Source of the DNA: Gluconobacter roseus NBRC 3990
Lineage (GTDB): Bacteria; Pseudomonadota; Alphaproteobacteria; Acetobacterales; Acetobacteraceae
Direction of reading: 5' to 3'
NCBI RefSeq assembly: GCF_006538885.1
Contig: NZ_BJLY01000003.1
Coordinates: forward strand, 124,001 to 188,000
Length of the DNA stretch: 64,000 nt
Shown here: piece after piece, positions 51,955-60,500 of the stretch
Layout: every line of letters begins with the position of its first letter
How positions within the stretch are numbered: the stretch's first letter is position 1
Notes under the pieces: model-generated
Databases searched by the model: none
Seen by the model: the letters and a program-made list of their open reading frames with translations, nothing else
Told to the model about the DNA's origin: nothing
Program-made: the position numbers and the translations under genes

Positions 51955-52041
51955 CAGGGCGCTGCCCTGAAACCCGCCAAAGGCCGGGGGCCTTTGGAAA
52001 CCGCTTTATTTGAATCGGGATCAAAGGGGCGAGCCCCTTTG
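51955..52041. repeat. Three-hairpin repeat-like element
   Basis: Three perfect hairpins stand in a row: CAGGGC/GCCCTG at 51955-51969, CCAAAGGCC/GGCCTTTGG at 51977-51997 and CAAAGGGGC/GCCCCTTTG at 52022-52041. From memory this sequence layout recurs in intergenic regions of acetic acid bacteria and gets mistranslated into spurious proteins, as the frame at 51911-52171 would be. It could act as a terminator or RNA-stability element between gmk and the permease gene. No other copy was noticed in the window. Confidence 0.6.
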
Positions 52042-52067
52042 TGGAGTGCGGGGCAAAGCTCCGACCC

Positions 52068-53327
52068 TCACGGCTCGGACTGAAGCTGCGCAACAATGGC
52101 ACTGCTGATCGTCCGCCGCGTCGGGCCGCCCAGCACATGGCCGAGCGGGGCCAGCACTTCGATATGGTCACAGACGATCTTGAAGACCGCGAGCATCGGC
52201 ACGGACAGGAACGCGCCCGAAATGCCCCACATCCAGTCCCAGAACAGCAGCGATCCCATGACGAAAACAGGATTGAGGGTGAAGCGCCGGGCCAGCAGCA
52301 TGGGCGTAATGGTCTCGCCTTCCAGCACGTGTATCAGCAGATAGATCGACGGCGGCAGGAGCGCGTAAAGCAGGGATGGAAAGCTGAACAGCCCGACCAC
52401 GAAATAGACCACCACACCCGTCAGCGGCCCGATAATGGGAATGTAGTTCAGCAGGAACGCCAGAACGCCCCACAGAAGCGGGTTGGGCATGCCGGTGGCC
52501 CAGCACTGGATCATGTTCACCAGCCCGACACCCAGATTCATCATCGTGATCGTCACGAGATAGAGCGAGACGTTCTGCTCGATCTGGGTCGCCATCTCCA
52601 CCAGGCGGCGTTTCTTGGCATAGGTCGGCATGATCTCGACGCAGCGGCGCAGAAGCGTATCCCCTTCCGTCATGAGAAAGAACAGCATCAGCAGCATCGA
52701 GAAGAAGCCGCCAGCCAGTTCGCGTGTCCCGGCCAGAACGGAAGACCCGAGGCGCGAGAGGGCCGTCTCTCCACCAATCGTCCCGGTCACGCCATGCGTG
52801 GCGCGCGTACTGCCCGAATGGCCGCTGAACATGGCCGACAGACGCATATAGTCGCGCTGGACCACGTCGATCGGTCCGCTGAGTACGGCCAGCTTGCTCT
52901 GCAGGGCAGGAAGGGTCTGCGGCGCGCGGGTAATCCATCCGGCCGCCGGAACGGAAATGGTCGTGGCAATCCCGCCCACCACGCCGAACATCATGACAAT
53001 CAGCATGAGCCCGGCCAGATGCCGGGGAAGATGCAGGCGCTGCGTGAGGAAGCGCATCGGCGCGATCATCAGCAGGTTCAGGACAAGTGCGAAGACGAAG
53101 GGAAGAAGAATGGGCGCCGTGAAATACAGCGAATAGAAGACCGCCAGAACCGTCAGGATCAGGACGCAGATATCCCGGATGTTCAGATGTTCGCGCAGCA
53201 GGTTGCGATCGAGCGTCGGATCCGGAAAATCTCCGTCCGGTAGCAGCCTGTCCCCTGGTCTGCCGGAGGGGGATGCACTGTCGCTACAGGCAGGGTCGGC
53301 GGAAGACGCAGTGGGACGGCCGGACAT
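52068..53327 (-). CDS. AI-2E-family permease
   Basis: The 419-residue protein has eight or so membrane segments in the layout of the AI-2E transporter (PerM/TqsA) family: LFILTVLAVFYSLYFTAPIL-type N-terminal hairpin, a cytosolic-looking central region, and the typical C-terminal cluster ALLPPSIYLLIHVLEGETIT, MLLARRFTLNPVFVMGSLLF and AFLSVPMLAVFKIVCDHIEV. The open frame begins at a GTG at 53438, but the first 37 residues look non-coding, so the ATG at 53327 (MSGRPTASSADP) is preferred. The substrate is unknown; most family members do not carry AI-2. It is divergent from pqqA. Confidence 0.84.
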   Translation of the reverse strand: MSGRPTASSADPACSDSASPSGRPGDRLLPDGDFPDPTLDRNLLREHLNIRDICVLILTVLAVFYSLYFTAPILLPFVFALVLNLLMIAPMRFLTQRLHLPRHLAGLMLIVMMFGVVGGIATTISVPAAGWITRAPQTLPALQSKLAVLSGPIDVVQRDYMRLSAMFSGHSGSTRATHGVTGTIGGETALSRLGSSVLAGTRELAGGFFSMLLMLFFLMTEGDTLLRRCVEIMPTYAKKRRLVEMATQIEQNVSLYLVTITMMNLGVGLVNMIQCWATGMPNPLLWGVLAFLLNYIPIIGPLTGVVVYFVVGLFSFPSLLYALLPPSIYLLIHVLEGETITPMLLARRFTLNPVFVMGSLLFWDWMWGISGAFLSVPMLAVFKIVCDHIEVLAPLGHVLGGPTRRTISSAIVAQLQSEP

Positions 53328-53444
53328 GTTTTCTGCCTGAAGCGAAAGACGGAACGCACGGATCGGAACGATCCGCGAAAGGACACAGTTGCGTGTTCTG
53401 CCCAAAAACCCCCTTGAACTCCAGTGGCATCCGGTCACTAAATC

Positions 53445-53480
53445 ATGAGGAGCACCGATGGATGCGTAGTCTGACGCATC
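53445..53480 (+). promoter_or_regulatory. pqqA leader: mini-ORF and hairpin
   Basis: Before pqqA lie a strongly ribosome-bound ATG at 53458 (AGGAG five bases upstream) that reads Met-Asp-Ala-stop, and an overlapping nine-codon frame from 53445. GATGCGT and ACGCATC (53461-53480) form a perfect hairpin that contains the mini-ORF end. A second AGGAG-like element at 53500-53504 serves pqqA itself. The arrangement looks like translational attenuation, but no known leader is claimed. Confidence 0.35.
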
Positions 53481-53511
53481 TGCCGGTTATCGCAGACAAA
53501 GGAGAATCATC

Positions 53512-53592
53512 ATGGCCTGGAACACACCGAAAGTTACCGAAATCCCGCTGGGCGCAGAAATCAACTCGTATGTCTGCGGCGAGAAGAAATAA
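53512..53592 (+). CDS. pqqA: PQQ precursor peptide PqqA
   Basis: The 26-residue peptide has the conserved PqqA features: MAWNTPKV start, Glu16 and Tyr20 in an E-x3-Y arrangement (GAEINSYVCG). PqqE links Glu and Tyr through a carbon-carbon bond; the excised pair becomes PQQ. The ATG follows GGAG with an eight-base spacer. A terminator between pqqA and pqqB (53630) should make the pqqA message much more abundant than the downstream genes, as is known in other PQQ producers. Confidence 0.97.
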   Translation: MAWNTPKVTEIPLGAEINSYVCGEKK

Positions 53593-53629
53593 GCCTCTTC
53601 CCTGAGGTACAGTCCTTGAGGAATATGGC

Positions 53630-53659
53630 ACGGCCGCTCCCCCACGGAGCGGCCGTTTT
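53630..53659 (+). terminator. Terminator between pqqA and pqqB
   Basis: ACGGCCGCTCC, CCCAC and GGAGCGGCCGT form a perfect 11-base stem followed by TTTCGTT. The position, 37 bases after pqqA and about 50 bases before pqqB, fits a partial terminator that sets the ratio of precursor to enzymes. The short T run suggests incomplete termination. Confidence 0.85.
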
Positions 53660-53706
53660 CGTTCATGGGTGTCGTAGGGCGCCCCAGTCAGACGGTTTGT
53701 GAAAAA

Positions 53707-54621
53707 ATGATTGATGTCATCGTGCTCGGCGCGGCGGCAGGGGGCGGTTTTCCGCAGTGGAACTCCGCAGCACCCGGCTGTGTGGCCGCCCGCACGCGAC
53801 AGGGCGCAAAAGCCCGGACCCAGGCTTCCCTTGCCGTCAGTGCCGACGGAAAGCGCTGGTTCATTCTCAATGCCTCGCCCGATCTGCGCCAGCAGATCAT
53901 CGATACACCGGCCCTGCACCATCAGGGCAGCCTGCGGGGCACCCCCATTCAGGGCGTTGTCCTGACCTGCGGTGAGATTGATGCCGTGACGGGCCTCCTG
54001 ACCTTGCGTGAGCGTGAACCCTTTACGCTGATGGGCAGCGACTCGACCCTGCAGCAACTTGCGGATAACCCGATCTTCGGCGCGCTTGATCCCGAAATCG
54101 TTCCGCGCGTTCCGCTCATTCTCGACGAAGCCACGTCCCTGATGAACAAGGACGGAATACCGTCCGGCCTTCTGCTCACAGCCTTCGCCGTTCCGGGCAA
54201 GGCGCCGCTCTACGCGGAAGCCGCAGGCTCACGCCCGGATGAAACGCTGGGCCTGTCCATTACGGACGGAAAAAAGATGATGCTCTTCATTCCCGGCTGT
54301 GCGCAGATCACGCCGGAGATCGTGGAACGGGTGGCCGCGGCCGATCTCGTGTTCTTCGACGGCACATTGTGGCGGGACGACGAAATGATCCGCGCCGGAC
54401 TGAGCCCGAAGAGCGGTCAGCGAATGGGGCATGTGTCCGTGAATGATGCCGGTGGACCGGTCGAATGTTTCACCACATGCGAAAAACCTTGCAAGGTGTT
54501 GATTCATATCAACAACTCCAATCCAATTTTGTTCGAAGACAGCCCCGAACGCAAAGACGTCGAACGCGCCGGGTGGACGGTGGCGGAAGACGGCATGACT
54601 TTCAGACTGGACACACCATGA
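53707..54621 (+). CDS. pqqB: PQQ biosynthesis protein PqqB
   Basis: The 304-residue protein belongs to the metallo-beta-lactamase fold. It begins MIDVIVLGAAAGGGFPQWN and has NASPDLRQQIIDTPALH and LTCGEIDAVTGLLTLREREP, with the late metal-site stretch KPCKVLIHINNSNPILFED. PqqB is reported to act as a hydroxylase on the cross-linked Glu-Tyr intermediate. The start at 53707 fits the family; the frame upstream is not conserved-looking. The stop overlaps the pqqC start by four bases (ATGA). Confidence 0.96.
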   Translation: MIDVIVLGAAAGGGFPQWNSAAPGCVAARTRQGAKARTQASLAVSADGKRWFILNASPDLRQQIIDTPALHHQGSLRGTPIQGVVLTCGEIDAVTGLLTLREREPFTLMGSDSTLQQLADNPIFGALDPEIVPRVPLILDEATSLMNKDGIPSGLLLTAFAVPGKAPLYAEAAGSRPDETLGLSITDGKKMMLFIPGCAQITPEIVERVAAADLVFFDGTLWRDDEMIRAGLSPKSGQRMGHVSVNDAGGPVECFTTCEKPCKVLIHINNSNPILFEDSPERKDVERAGWTVAEDGMTFRLDTP

Positions 54622-55337
54622 CGCTCCTCACTCCTGACCAGCTTGAAGCAAAGCTTCGCCAGATCGGTGCCGAGCGGTATCACAACCGGCATCCGTTCCA
54701 TCGCAAACTGCATGACGGCAAGCTCGACCGCGCGCAGGTCCAGGCCTGGGCGCTAAACCGCTATTATTATCAGGCCCGCATCCCGGCCAAGGACGCCACG
54801 CTTCTCGCACGTCTGCCGACGGCCGAACTGCGCCGCGAATGGCGTCGCCGGATCGAGGACCATGACGGCACGGAACCCGGAACGGGCGGTGTCGCGCGCT
54901 GGCTGATGTTGACGGATGGGCTGGGGCTGGACCGGGACTATGTGGAAAGTCTCGAGGGCCTGCTTCCGGCCACGCGCTTCTCGGTCGATGCCTATGTGAA
55001 CTTCGTACGCGATCAGTCGATTCTGGCGGCCATTGCGTCGTCGCTGACGGAACTGTTCTCGCCGACGATCATCAGCGAGCGCGTGTCCGGGATGCTGCGG
55101 CACTATGATTTTGTGTCGGAAAAGACGCTGGCCTATTTCACGCCCCGTCTGACGCAGGCTCCGCGGGATTCCGATTTCGCGCTGGCCTATGTCCGTGAAA
55201 ACGCCCGCACGCCCGAGCAGCAGAAAGAGGTTCTCGGTGCGCTGGAGTTCAAGTGCTCCGTTCTGTGGACGATGCTGGATGCGCTCGACTACGCCTATGT
55301 GGAAGGCCACATTCCGCCGGGTGCCTTCGTTCCATGA
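54618..55337 (+). CDS. pqqC: Pyrroloquinoline-quinone synthase PqqC
   Basis: The 239-residue oxidase carries out the last step, closing the ring and removing eight electrons with oxygen, without a metal or organic cofactor. The PqqC signature is present: RYHNRHPFHRKLHDGKLD, RYYYQARIPAKDATLLARLP, RIEDHDGTEPGTGGVARWLM and HYDFVSEKTLAYFTPRLTQA. The start overlaps the pqqB stop codon. Length matches the usual 235-250 residues. It is followed by pqqD with a second ATGA overlap, so the four genes pqqB to pqqE are translationally coupled. Confidence 0.96.
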   Translation: MTLLTPDQLEAKLRQIGAERYHNRHPFHRKLHDGKLDRAQVQAWALNRYYYQARIPAKDATLLARLPTAELRREWRRRIEDHDGTEPGTGGVARWLMLTDGLGLDRDYVESLEGLLPATRFSVDAYVNFVRDQSILAAIASSLTELFSPTIISERVSGMLRHYDFVSEKTLAYFTPRLTQAPRDSDFALAYVRENARTPEQQKEVLGALEFKCSVLWTMLDALDYAYVEGHIPPGAFVP

Positions 55338-55624
55338 CGGAGAGCCCCCGTATCGTAACGGAGGAGACGGTTCTCTCCTTCGCGCGCGGCCACCGGCTCC
55401 AGCACGATCGCGTGCGGGACGTGTGGATTGTGCAGGCGCCTGAAAAAGCATTTGTGATTGAGGGCGCTGCGCCGCATATTCTGCGGCTGCTGGATGGAAA
55501 ACGCAGCGTCGGCGAGATCATCCAGCAGCTTGCAATCGAGTTTTCCGCCCCGCGTGAGGTCATTGCGAAGGATGTCCTCGCGCTTCTTTCTGAACTGACA
55601 GAAAAGAACGTCCTGCACACATGA
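55334..55624 (+). CDS. pqqD: PqqA-binding chaperone PqqD
   Basis: The 96-residue protein has the RiPP recognition element fold. It binds the PqqA peptide and delivers it to PqqE. Recognisable parts are DRVRDVWIVQAPEKAFVIE, ILRLLDGKRSVGEIIQQLAI and the C-terminal helix DVLALLSELTEKNVLHT. Start and stop overlap pqqC and pqqE by four bases each (ATGA), typical for this operon. Length is normal (about 90-100 residues). Confidence 0.94.
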   Translation: MTESPRIVTEETVLSFARGHRLQHDRVRDVWIVQAPEKAFVIEGAAPHILRLLDGKRSVGEIIQQLAIEFSAPREVIAKDVLALLSELTEKNVLHT

Positions 55625-56691
55625 CACTCCCTTCGCCGCCGATGAGCCTTCTGGCTGAACTGACGCATCGATGCCCGCTTTCCTGCCCTTACTGCTCCAA
55701 TCCGCTTGAACTCGAACGCAAGGCGGCAGAACTCGACACAGCCACCTGGACGTCCGTTCTGGAGCAGGCTGCCGAACTCGGTGTTCTGCAGGTTCATTTC
55801 TCCGGCGGCGAGCCCATGGCCCGACCCGATCTGGTCGAACTGGTTGCTGTTGCCCGGCGTCTTAACCTGTACTCAAACCTGATCACTTCCGGCGTTCTGC
55901 TGGATGAAGCAAAGCTGGAAGCTCTGGACAAAGCAGGGCTGGATCACATCCAGCTCTCCTTTCAGGATGTGACGGAAGCGGGGGCCGAACGTATCGGCGG
56001 CCTCAAGGGCGCGCAGGCCCGGAAGATCGCGGCGGCGCGGCTCATCCGGGCGTCGGGTATTCCGATGACGCTCAATTTTGTGGTGCACAGGGAAAATGTT
56101 GCCCGCATCCCCGAGATGTTTGCCTTGGCGCGGGAACTTGGTGCGGGACGGGTCGAGATCGCGCATACCCAGTATTATGGCTGGGGGCTGAAAAACCGCG
56201 ATGCGCTTCTGCCCAGCCGGGACCAGCTGGAAGAATCCACACGTGCCGTGGAAGCGGAGCGCGCAAAAGGTGGTCTGTCCGTTGATTATGTGACGCCGGA
56301 CTATCATGCAGACCGGCCCAAACCCTGCATGGGGGGATGGGGCCAGCGTTTCGTGAATGTCACGCCTTCGGGCCGGGTCCTGCCGTGCCATGCAGCCGAA
56401 ATCATTCCGGATGTCGCGTTCCCGAATGTGAAAGACGTGACCCTGTCCGAGATCTGGAACATTTCGCCGCTGTTCAACATGTTCCGCGGCACGGACTGGA
56501 TGCCCGAGCCCTGCCGCTCCTGCGAGCGCAAGGAGCGTGACTGGGGCGGGTGTCGCTGTCAGGCGATGGCGCTGACGGGAAATGCAGCGAATACCGATCC
56601 CGTGTGCAGTCTCTCTCCCTACCATGACCGGGTGGAACAGGCCGTCACCGAGGCGTCAGAAAGGCCGGAACTTCTCTACCGGCATTTCTGA
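55621..56691 (+). CDS. pqqE: Radical-SAM PqqA peptide cyclase PqqE
   Basis: The 356-residue enzyme has the radical-SAM cysteines C18, C22 and C25 (RCPLSCPYCSNPLELE) and the SAM motif VHFSGGEPMARPDL. A C-terminal SPASM domain for auxiliary clusters is marked by KPCMGGWGQRFVNVTPSGRV, LPCHAAEII and MPEPCRSCERKE then GGCRCQAMAL. It forms the carbon-carbon bond between Glu and Tyr of PqqA. It overlaps pqqD by four bases and is the last gene of the operon; the convergent ribH ends 32 bases away, so no separate terminator is evident. No pqqF gene follows. Confidence 0.97.
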   Translation: MTLPSPPMSLLAELTHRCPLSCPYCSNPLELERKAAELDTATWTSVLEQAAELGVLQVHFSGGEPMARPDLVELVAVARRLNLYSNLITSGVLLDEAKLEALDKAGLDHIQLSFQDVTEAGAERIGGLKGAQARKIAAARLIRASGIPMTLNFVVHRENVARIPEMFALARELGAGRVEIAHTQYYGWGLKNRDALLPSRDQLEESTRAVEAERAKGGLSVDYVTPDYHADRPKPCMGGWGQRFVNVTPSGRVLPCHAAEIIPDVAFPNVKDVTLSEIWNISPLFNMFRGTDWMPEPCRSCERKERDWGGCRCQAMALTGNAANTDPVCSLSPYHDRVEQAVTEASERPELLYRHF

Positions 56692-56723
56692 CAGCGCAGG
56701 GCCCCGGCCTGCCGCCGGAATGA

Positions 56724-57203
56724 TCAGGGCTGGCCGGGAACGTTGCGCAGAAAAGCCACGCTTTCAACGCAGGCAGCTGCTGCTTCACGGCCCTTGTTCT
56801 CGGCATCCGCGCGGGAGCGGTCCACGGCCTGCTGTTCGGTGTAGGTTGTGAGGATGCCGAAGGCGATCGGTACCTCGGTCGCAAGCTGGGCCTGCATGAT
56901 ACCGATGGTCGCACCGAGTGAAATGAACTCGAAATGCGCGGTGTCACCCTTGATGACGCAGCCGAGGCAGATCACGCCTTCATACTTGCCGGACTTTGCC
57001 AGACGCTGGGCCAGAAGCGGCAGTTCGAAAGCGCCGGGCGCGTCATAGACGTCCACATCCGTGATGCCGCGCTCTTCCAGCCATTCGAGCGAGCCGTTCT
57101 TCAGGCCGCCCGTGATGTTCGTGTTGAAGCGGCTGACCACGATGGCCATTTTCGGCGCGGGCGAGAGACGCAGGTCGGGGGCTACGGGGATGTGCTTGCT
57201 CAT
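56724..57203 (-). CDS. ribH: 6,7-dimethyl-8-ribityllumazine synthase
   Basis: The 159-residue enzyme condenses 5-amino-6-ribitylaminouracil with 3,4-dihydroxy-2-butanone 4-phosphate. The family pattern is clear: MAIVVSRFNTNITGGLKNGS, VDVYDAPGAFELPLLAQRLA, GVICLGCVIKGDTAHFEFIS and VPIAFGILTTYTEQQAVDRS. It is the last gene of the rib operon and starts inside ribBA (four-base overlap). Confidence 0.96.
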   Translation of the reverse strand: MSKHIPVAPDLRLSPAPKMAIVVSRFNTNITGGLKNGSLEWLEERGITDVDVYDAPGAFELPLLAQRLAKSGKYEGVICLGCVIKGDTAHFEFISLGATIGIMQAQLATEVPIAFGILTTYTEQQAVDRSRADAENKGREAAAACVESVAFLRNVPGQP

Positions 57204-58453
57204 GCCGGCTGTTCCTGAAGGAAATGGCCCATCCGCTTGCGTTTGGTCGCAAGATAGGCGCGGTTGAAAGGATTGGCCTCGATTTCCAGCCGCTCGCTGG
57301 ATTTCACGTCAAAGCCGAAGCGGACCAGGTTGGATTCCTTGTCCGGATTGTTCGTCAGAAGGCGGAGCGAGCTCACGCCCAGATGGCGCAGCAGATCGGC
57401 CGCCGCATCCCATTCGCGGGCATCGGCGGGCAGGCCGAGGGCTTCATTGGCCTCCACCGTGTCCATGCCATGATCCTGAAGCTCGTAGGCGCGGATCTTG
57501 TTGGCTAGCCCGATCCCGCGTCCTTCATGGCCCCGCAGATAGACCAGCACGCCGGATTCCGACGCCGAAATCCGTTCCAGCGCCTCGCGGAGCTGCGCGC
57601 CGCAGTCGCAGCGCAGGGAGCCGAGCGCGTCGCCCGTCACGCATTCCGAATGCAGCCGCACCAGAGGCACGCCTTTGGACGGATCGCCCTTCACCAGCGC
57701 GACATGCTCCACGCCATCGACGGCGCGGAAGGCATGAATGCGCAGATCATGGCCGCCGAAAATGCTGGGGAGAGCGGATTCCGCTACCATTTCACCCGCA
57801 GCCGGGACGGGTGTGCAGATCAGGTCATGGCCTGCAACAGGGCCACGGCCATGCTCGCGGCACCAGTCCTGAAGGTCTGCAATGCTGACCACGGGCATAT
57901 TGTGTTTGGCGGCGTATTTCCGCAGTTCCGGCAGGCGCATCATGCTGCCGTCATCAGCCATGATCTCACAGATCACGCCAGCCGGTTCCAGCCCGGCCAG
58001 ACGGGCAATGTCAATGGAGCCTTCGGTATGCCCGTTGCGGCCCAGAACGCCTTCCGGATGGGCACGAAGCGGGAAGATGTGGCCGGGCGAGACAACATCG
58101 TCCGGTGTGGCGGCCGGGTTGGCTGCGACAACGATCGTGCGGGCGCGGTCGGCGGCGGAAATGCCGGTTGTCACACCTGTTGCTGCTTCGATCGAGACCG
58201 TGAAGGCCGTGCCGCGCGGGTCGCGGTTGCGCGTGACCATGGGCGGCAGGCCGAGGTGGTCCACCTGTTCGGCTTCCAGCGGCAGGCAGACCAGCCCGCG
58301 CGCCTCGCGGACCATAAAGTTGATGGCTTCCGGCGTGGCGAACTGCGCCGCCATGACCAGATCGCCTTCGTTCTCACGGTTCTCGTCATCGACCATGATG
58401 ACCATGCCGCCGGCGCGGATGGCCTCGATGGCCGCTTTCAGGGACGGCTTCAT
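57200..58453 (-). CDS. ribBA: Bifunctional DHBP synthase / GTP cyclohydrolase II-like
   Basis: The 417-residue protein has an N-terminal RibB domain with VDDENRENEGDLVMAAQFAT, LSAADRARTI-type loop (ISAADRARTIVVAANPAATP) and HTEGSIDIARLAGL. A C-terminal RibA-type domain (from about residue 210) carries the zinc site in ECVTGDALGSLRCDCGAQL and LRGHEGRGIGLANKIRAYEL. Both substrate branches of riboflavin synthesis, from ribulose 5-phosphate and GTP, would be served by one protein. It overlaps ribE and ribH by four bases each. Confidence 0.96.
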   Translation of the reverse strand: MKPSLKAAIEAIRAGGMVIMVDDENRENEGDLVMAAQFATPEAINFMVREARGLVCLPLEAEQVDHLGLPPMVTRNRDPRGTAFTVSIEAATGVTTGISAADRARTIVVAANPAATPDDVVSPGHIFPLRAHPEGVLGRNGHTEGSIDIARLAGLEPAGVICEIMADDGSMMRLPELRKYAAKHNMPVVSIADLQDWCREHGRGPVAGHDLICTPVPAAGEMVAESALPSIFGGHDLRIHAFRAVDGVEHVALVKGDPSKGVPLVRLHSECVTGDALGSLRCDCGAQLREALERISASESGVLVYLRGHEGRGIGLANKIRAYELQDHGMDTVEANEALGLPADAREWDAAADLLRHLGVSSLRLLTNNPDKESNLVRFGFDVKSSERLEIEANPFNRAYLATKRKRMGHFLQEQPA

Positions 58454-59088
58454 GATGCGGCCTTTGCAAGACTGGGCGAGAACCGCAGCAGGTTCTCGAC
58501 ATATTTGGAGAGCACATCGACTTCCACATCCATCCGGTCTCCGATCGATAGCGTGGAGAGGTTGGTATGCTCCCAGGTGTGCGGGATGATCGTCAGGCCG
58601 ACTTCGAAACCGGCCTGGTTGCCGCGGGTGATGTCGTCATGCAGTTCGTTCACCGTCAGGCTGATACCGTCGAAGGTGATGGAGCCCTTTTCCACGACAT
58701 ACTGACGCAGGGCCTGCGGGACGAACACGCGCAGGGCATAGGACTCGCCCGCCTTTTCGACGCTGGCGAGGGTCGCCACGCCATCCACATGGCCCTGCAC
58801 GATATGGCCCGAAAGGCGCGTGCTGGCGGCGACGGCGCGTTCCAGATTGACACGTGATCCGGCCTTGAGCTGGTCCAGCGGGGTGCGTGACAGGGTCTCG
58901 CCGCTGAGGTGGAACGTCGCCACACCGGCCTTGTCGAAAGTCTCGACTGTCAGACACACGCCGTTGACTGCCACGCTCTCGCCGAGTTCCAGATCTGGAA
59001 AGCCCGTTTCCACGGTCAGGTCCATCGCTCTGTCACGGACGGAAGCGGAGCGGACGGTTCCCAGACGCTCTATGATTCCAGAGAACAT
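58450..59088 (-). CDS. ribE: Riboflavin synthase, alpha subunit type
   Basis: The 212-residue enzyme contains the two similar beta-barrel halves of RibE/RibC, starting with MFSGIIERLGTV. First-half sequence is GESVAVNGVCLTVETFDKAG, and second-half sequence is KGSITFDGISLTVNELHDD, with HIVQGHVDGVATLASVEKAG between. It dismutates two lumazine molecules to riboflavin. It overlaps ribD by 19 bases and ribBA by four. Confidence 0.96.
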   Translation of the reverse strand: MFSGIIERLGTVRSASVRDRAMDLTVETGFPDLELGESVAVNGVCLTVETFDKAGVATFHLSGETLSRTPLDQLKAGSRVNLERAVAASTRLSGHIVQGHVDGVATLASVEKAGESYALRVFVPQALRQYVVEKGSITFDGISLTVNELHDDITRGNQAGFEVGLTIIPHTWEHTNLSTLSIGDRMDVEVDVLSKYVENLLRFSPSLAKAAS

Positions 59089-60092
59089 GCGTTTTCCCTC
59101 AGCAGTCGCAGCGGGCTCTCGTCCCGCGATTTCAGGTCGATGCGGTCAGCGCCCGCAGTTTTGTGAATGGTGAGCCAGTCATCCCACAGCCCGGCTTCGG
59201 CCACGGATGCCAGCAGGGCGGGACCGGCCTCGATCATCGCCCAGTTCACGCCGCGCTCCGCCAGCATGGCGGGAACGGAGAGCAGATCGGAGCTGGTGAG
59301 AATCTCGAACCCGGCTTCCGTCATCTCCGCAACCCAGTCTGCCGGAAGGCGGCCGTGGCGGTCGCAGACGACGAGCAGGCGCGGCGAACGGCCCTCATGA
59401 TCCGCGACATGCCGGACTGTGAAGCGCGGCCGGTCCGATAGAACGGTGCCGATACCCGTGATGACTGCATCCGTCGCCCGGCGCAGGCGATGCGCGAGCG
59501 TGAGTGAGGCCGGGGATGTAAAGGTTTTCTGTCCCGGCGGCGGCACCATGGAGCCGTGTTCGTCCAGCGCCTGCTTGACGCTGATCCACGGGCAGTGCCG
59601 GACGACGCGGCTTGCGAAAGGGGCCAGAAGAGCGCGGCAGTCTCGGGCCAGATCGGTCATGTCCGGCCGATCCGCCAGCATGACGACGCGCTTTCCATCG
59701 GGCATTTCGCGCAGCCGCTCGGCTCCGCCGGCGGCCTGAGGGTTGGGATCGGCCGCACCAATCCAGACCTCGCGGACCGGGCTGTTGCGCAGGGCTTCGC
59801 TGCACGGTGGGGTACGTCCGGTATGATTGCAGGGCTCCAGCGTTACGAGCGCCACGCGCGCCTGATCCAGCACACCTGCCGCCCGGGCCTGCGCCAGAGC
59901 CATCGCTTCGGCATGGGGCTGTCCAACGCGCGGATGGACGCCGACCGTGAGGATACGGCCGTCCGCATCCAGAAGCGCACAGCCCACAGACGGGTTGGGT
60001 GCCGTAGCGCCGAAAGTGTCGACAGCCTGCGAGATGGCCGAACGAAAGCCATGGCGGATCGCGGTCAGCGAAACTGTGTCGGAAAGGATCAT
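59070..60092 (-). CDS. ribD: Bifunctional riboflavin deaminase/reductase
   Basis: The 340-residue protein has a zinc deaminase domain (HAEAMALAQARAAGVLDQAR and TLEPCNHTGRTPPCSEAL, with the HAE and PCxxxxxxxxC ligands) and a C-terminal NADPH-dependent reductase domain (ISVKQALDEHGSMVPPPGQK, DAVITGIGTVLSDRPRFTVR). A TTG start four codons upstream is possible; the ATG at 60092 is preferred. It is the first gene after the FMN riboswitch, leading ribD-ribE-ribBA-ribH. Confidence 0.93.
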   Translation of the reverse strand: MILSDTVSLTAIRHGFRSAISQAVDTFGATAPNPSVGCALLDADGRILTVGVHPRVGQPHAEAMALAQARAAGVLDQARVALVTLEPCNHTGRTPPCSEALRNSPVREVWIGAADPNPQAAGGAERLREMPDGKRVVMLADRPDMTDLARDCRALLAPFASRVVRHCPWISVKQALDEHGSMVPPPGQKTFTSPASLTLAHRLRRATDAVITGIGTVLSDRPRFTVRHVADHEGRSPRLLVVCDRHGRLPADWVAEMTEAGFEILTSSDLLSVPAMLAERGVNWAMIEAGPALLASVAEAGLWDDWLTIHKTAGADRIDLKSRDESPLRLLRENACSLES

Positions 60093-60223
60093 CTGGTCAG
60101 CCAAGTTGCGTCTTCTGGTCCCGTTACAGTCGGGACGCTCGCAAGGCGCACGCCGCCCTCAACCGATACGGAAAACAGGCTGGGCAACAGATGCCCAAAC
60201 CTGTCCGTCACCGGCCAAGTGCT

Positions 60224-60376
60224 GCGTTCTCTTCCATCCGGACTCTAACCGTCGGCTCCGGAGTCTCACCGGATCTGCTTGTCCCTTCCAGACCGAAATC
60301 CGGAAGGCGCTCGCGGGCTGAGGCGGAAAAATCCGCCAATACCGCCGGTGGGGAATTTCACCCCGCCCTGAGAACG
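60224..60376 (-). promoter_or_regulatory. FMN riboswitch (RFN element)
   Basis: On the minus strand the conserved RFN elements appear in order: AGGGCGGGGTGAAATTCCCC, ACCGGCGGTATTGG, a middle AGCCCGCGAGCG, ACAAGCAGATCCGGTGAGAC, TCCGGAGCCGACGGTTAGAG and TCCGGATGGAAGAGAAC. It begins about 130 bases upstream of the ribD start. FMN binding should lower expression of the rib operon. Confidence 0.96.
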
Positions 60377-60500
60377 TCTTTGTTCAAAAGAAACTATGGA
60401 ACTGTCTGTGGACAAAAGACAAGCAAAAATCCGCGTGTGCCGTTCACCGGAAAGGGAGGCTGATGAGTGAGACAGCTATATATGAAGGTCTTCAGACATT

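Noticed and set aside
51911-52171. 86-codon frame over the three-hairpin element
   Set aside because: Typical spurious translation of a repeat element.
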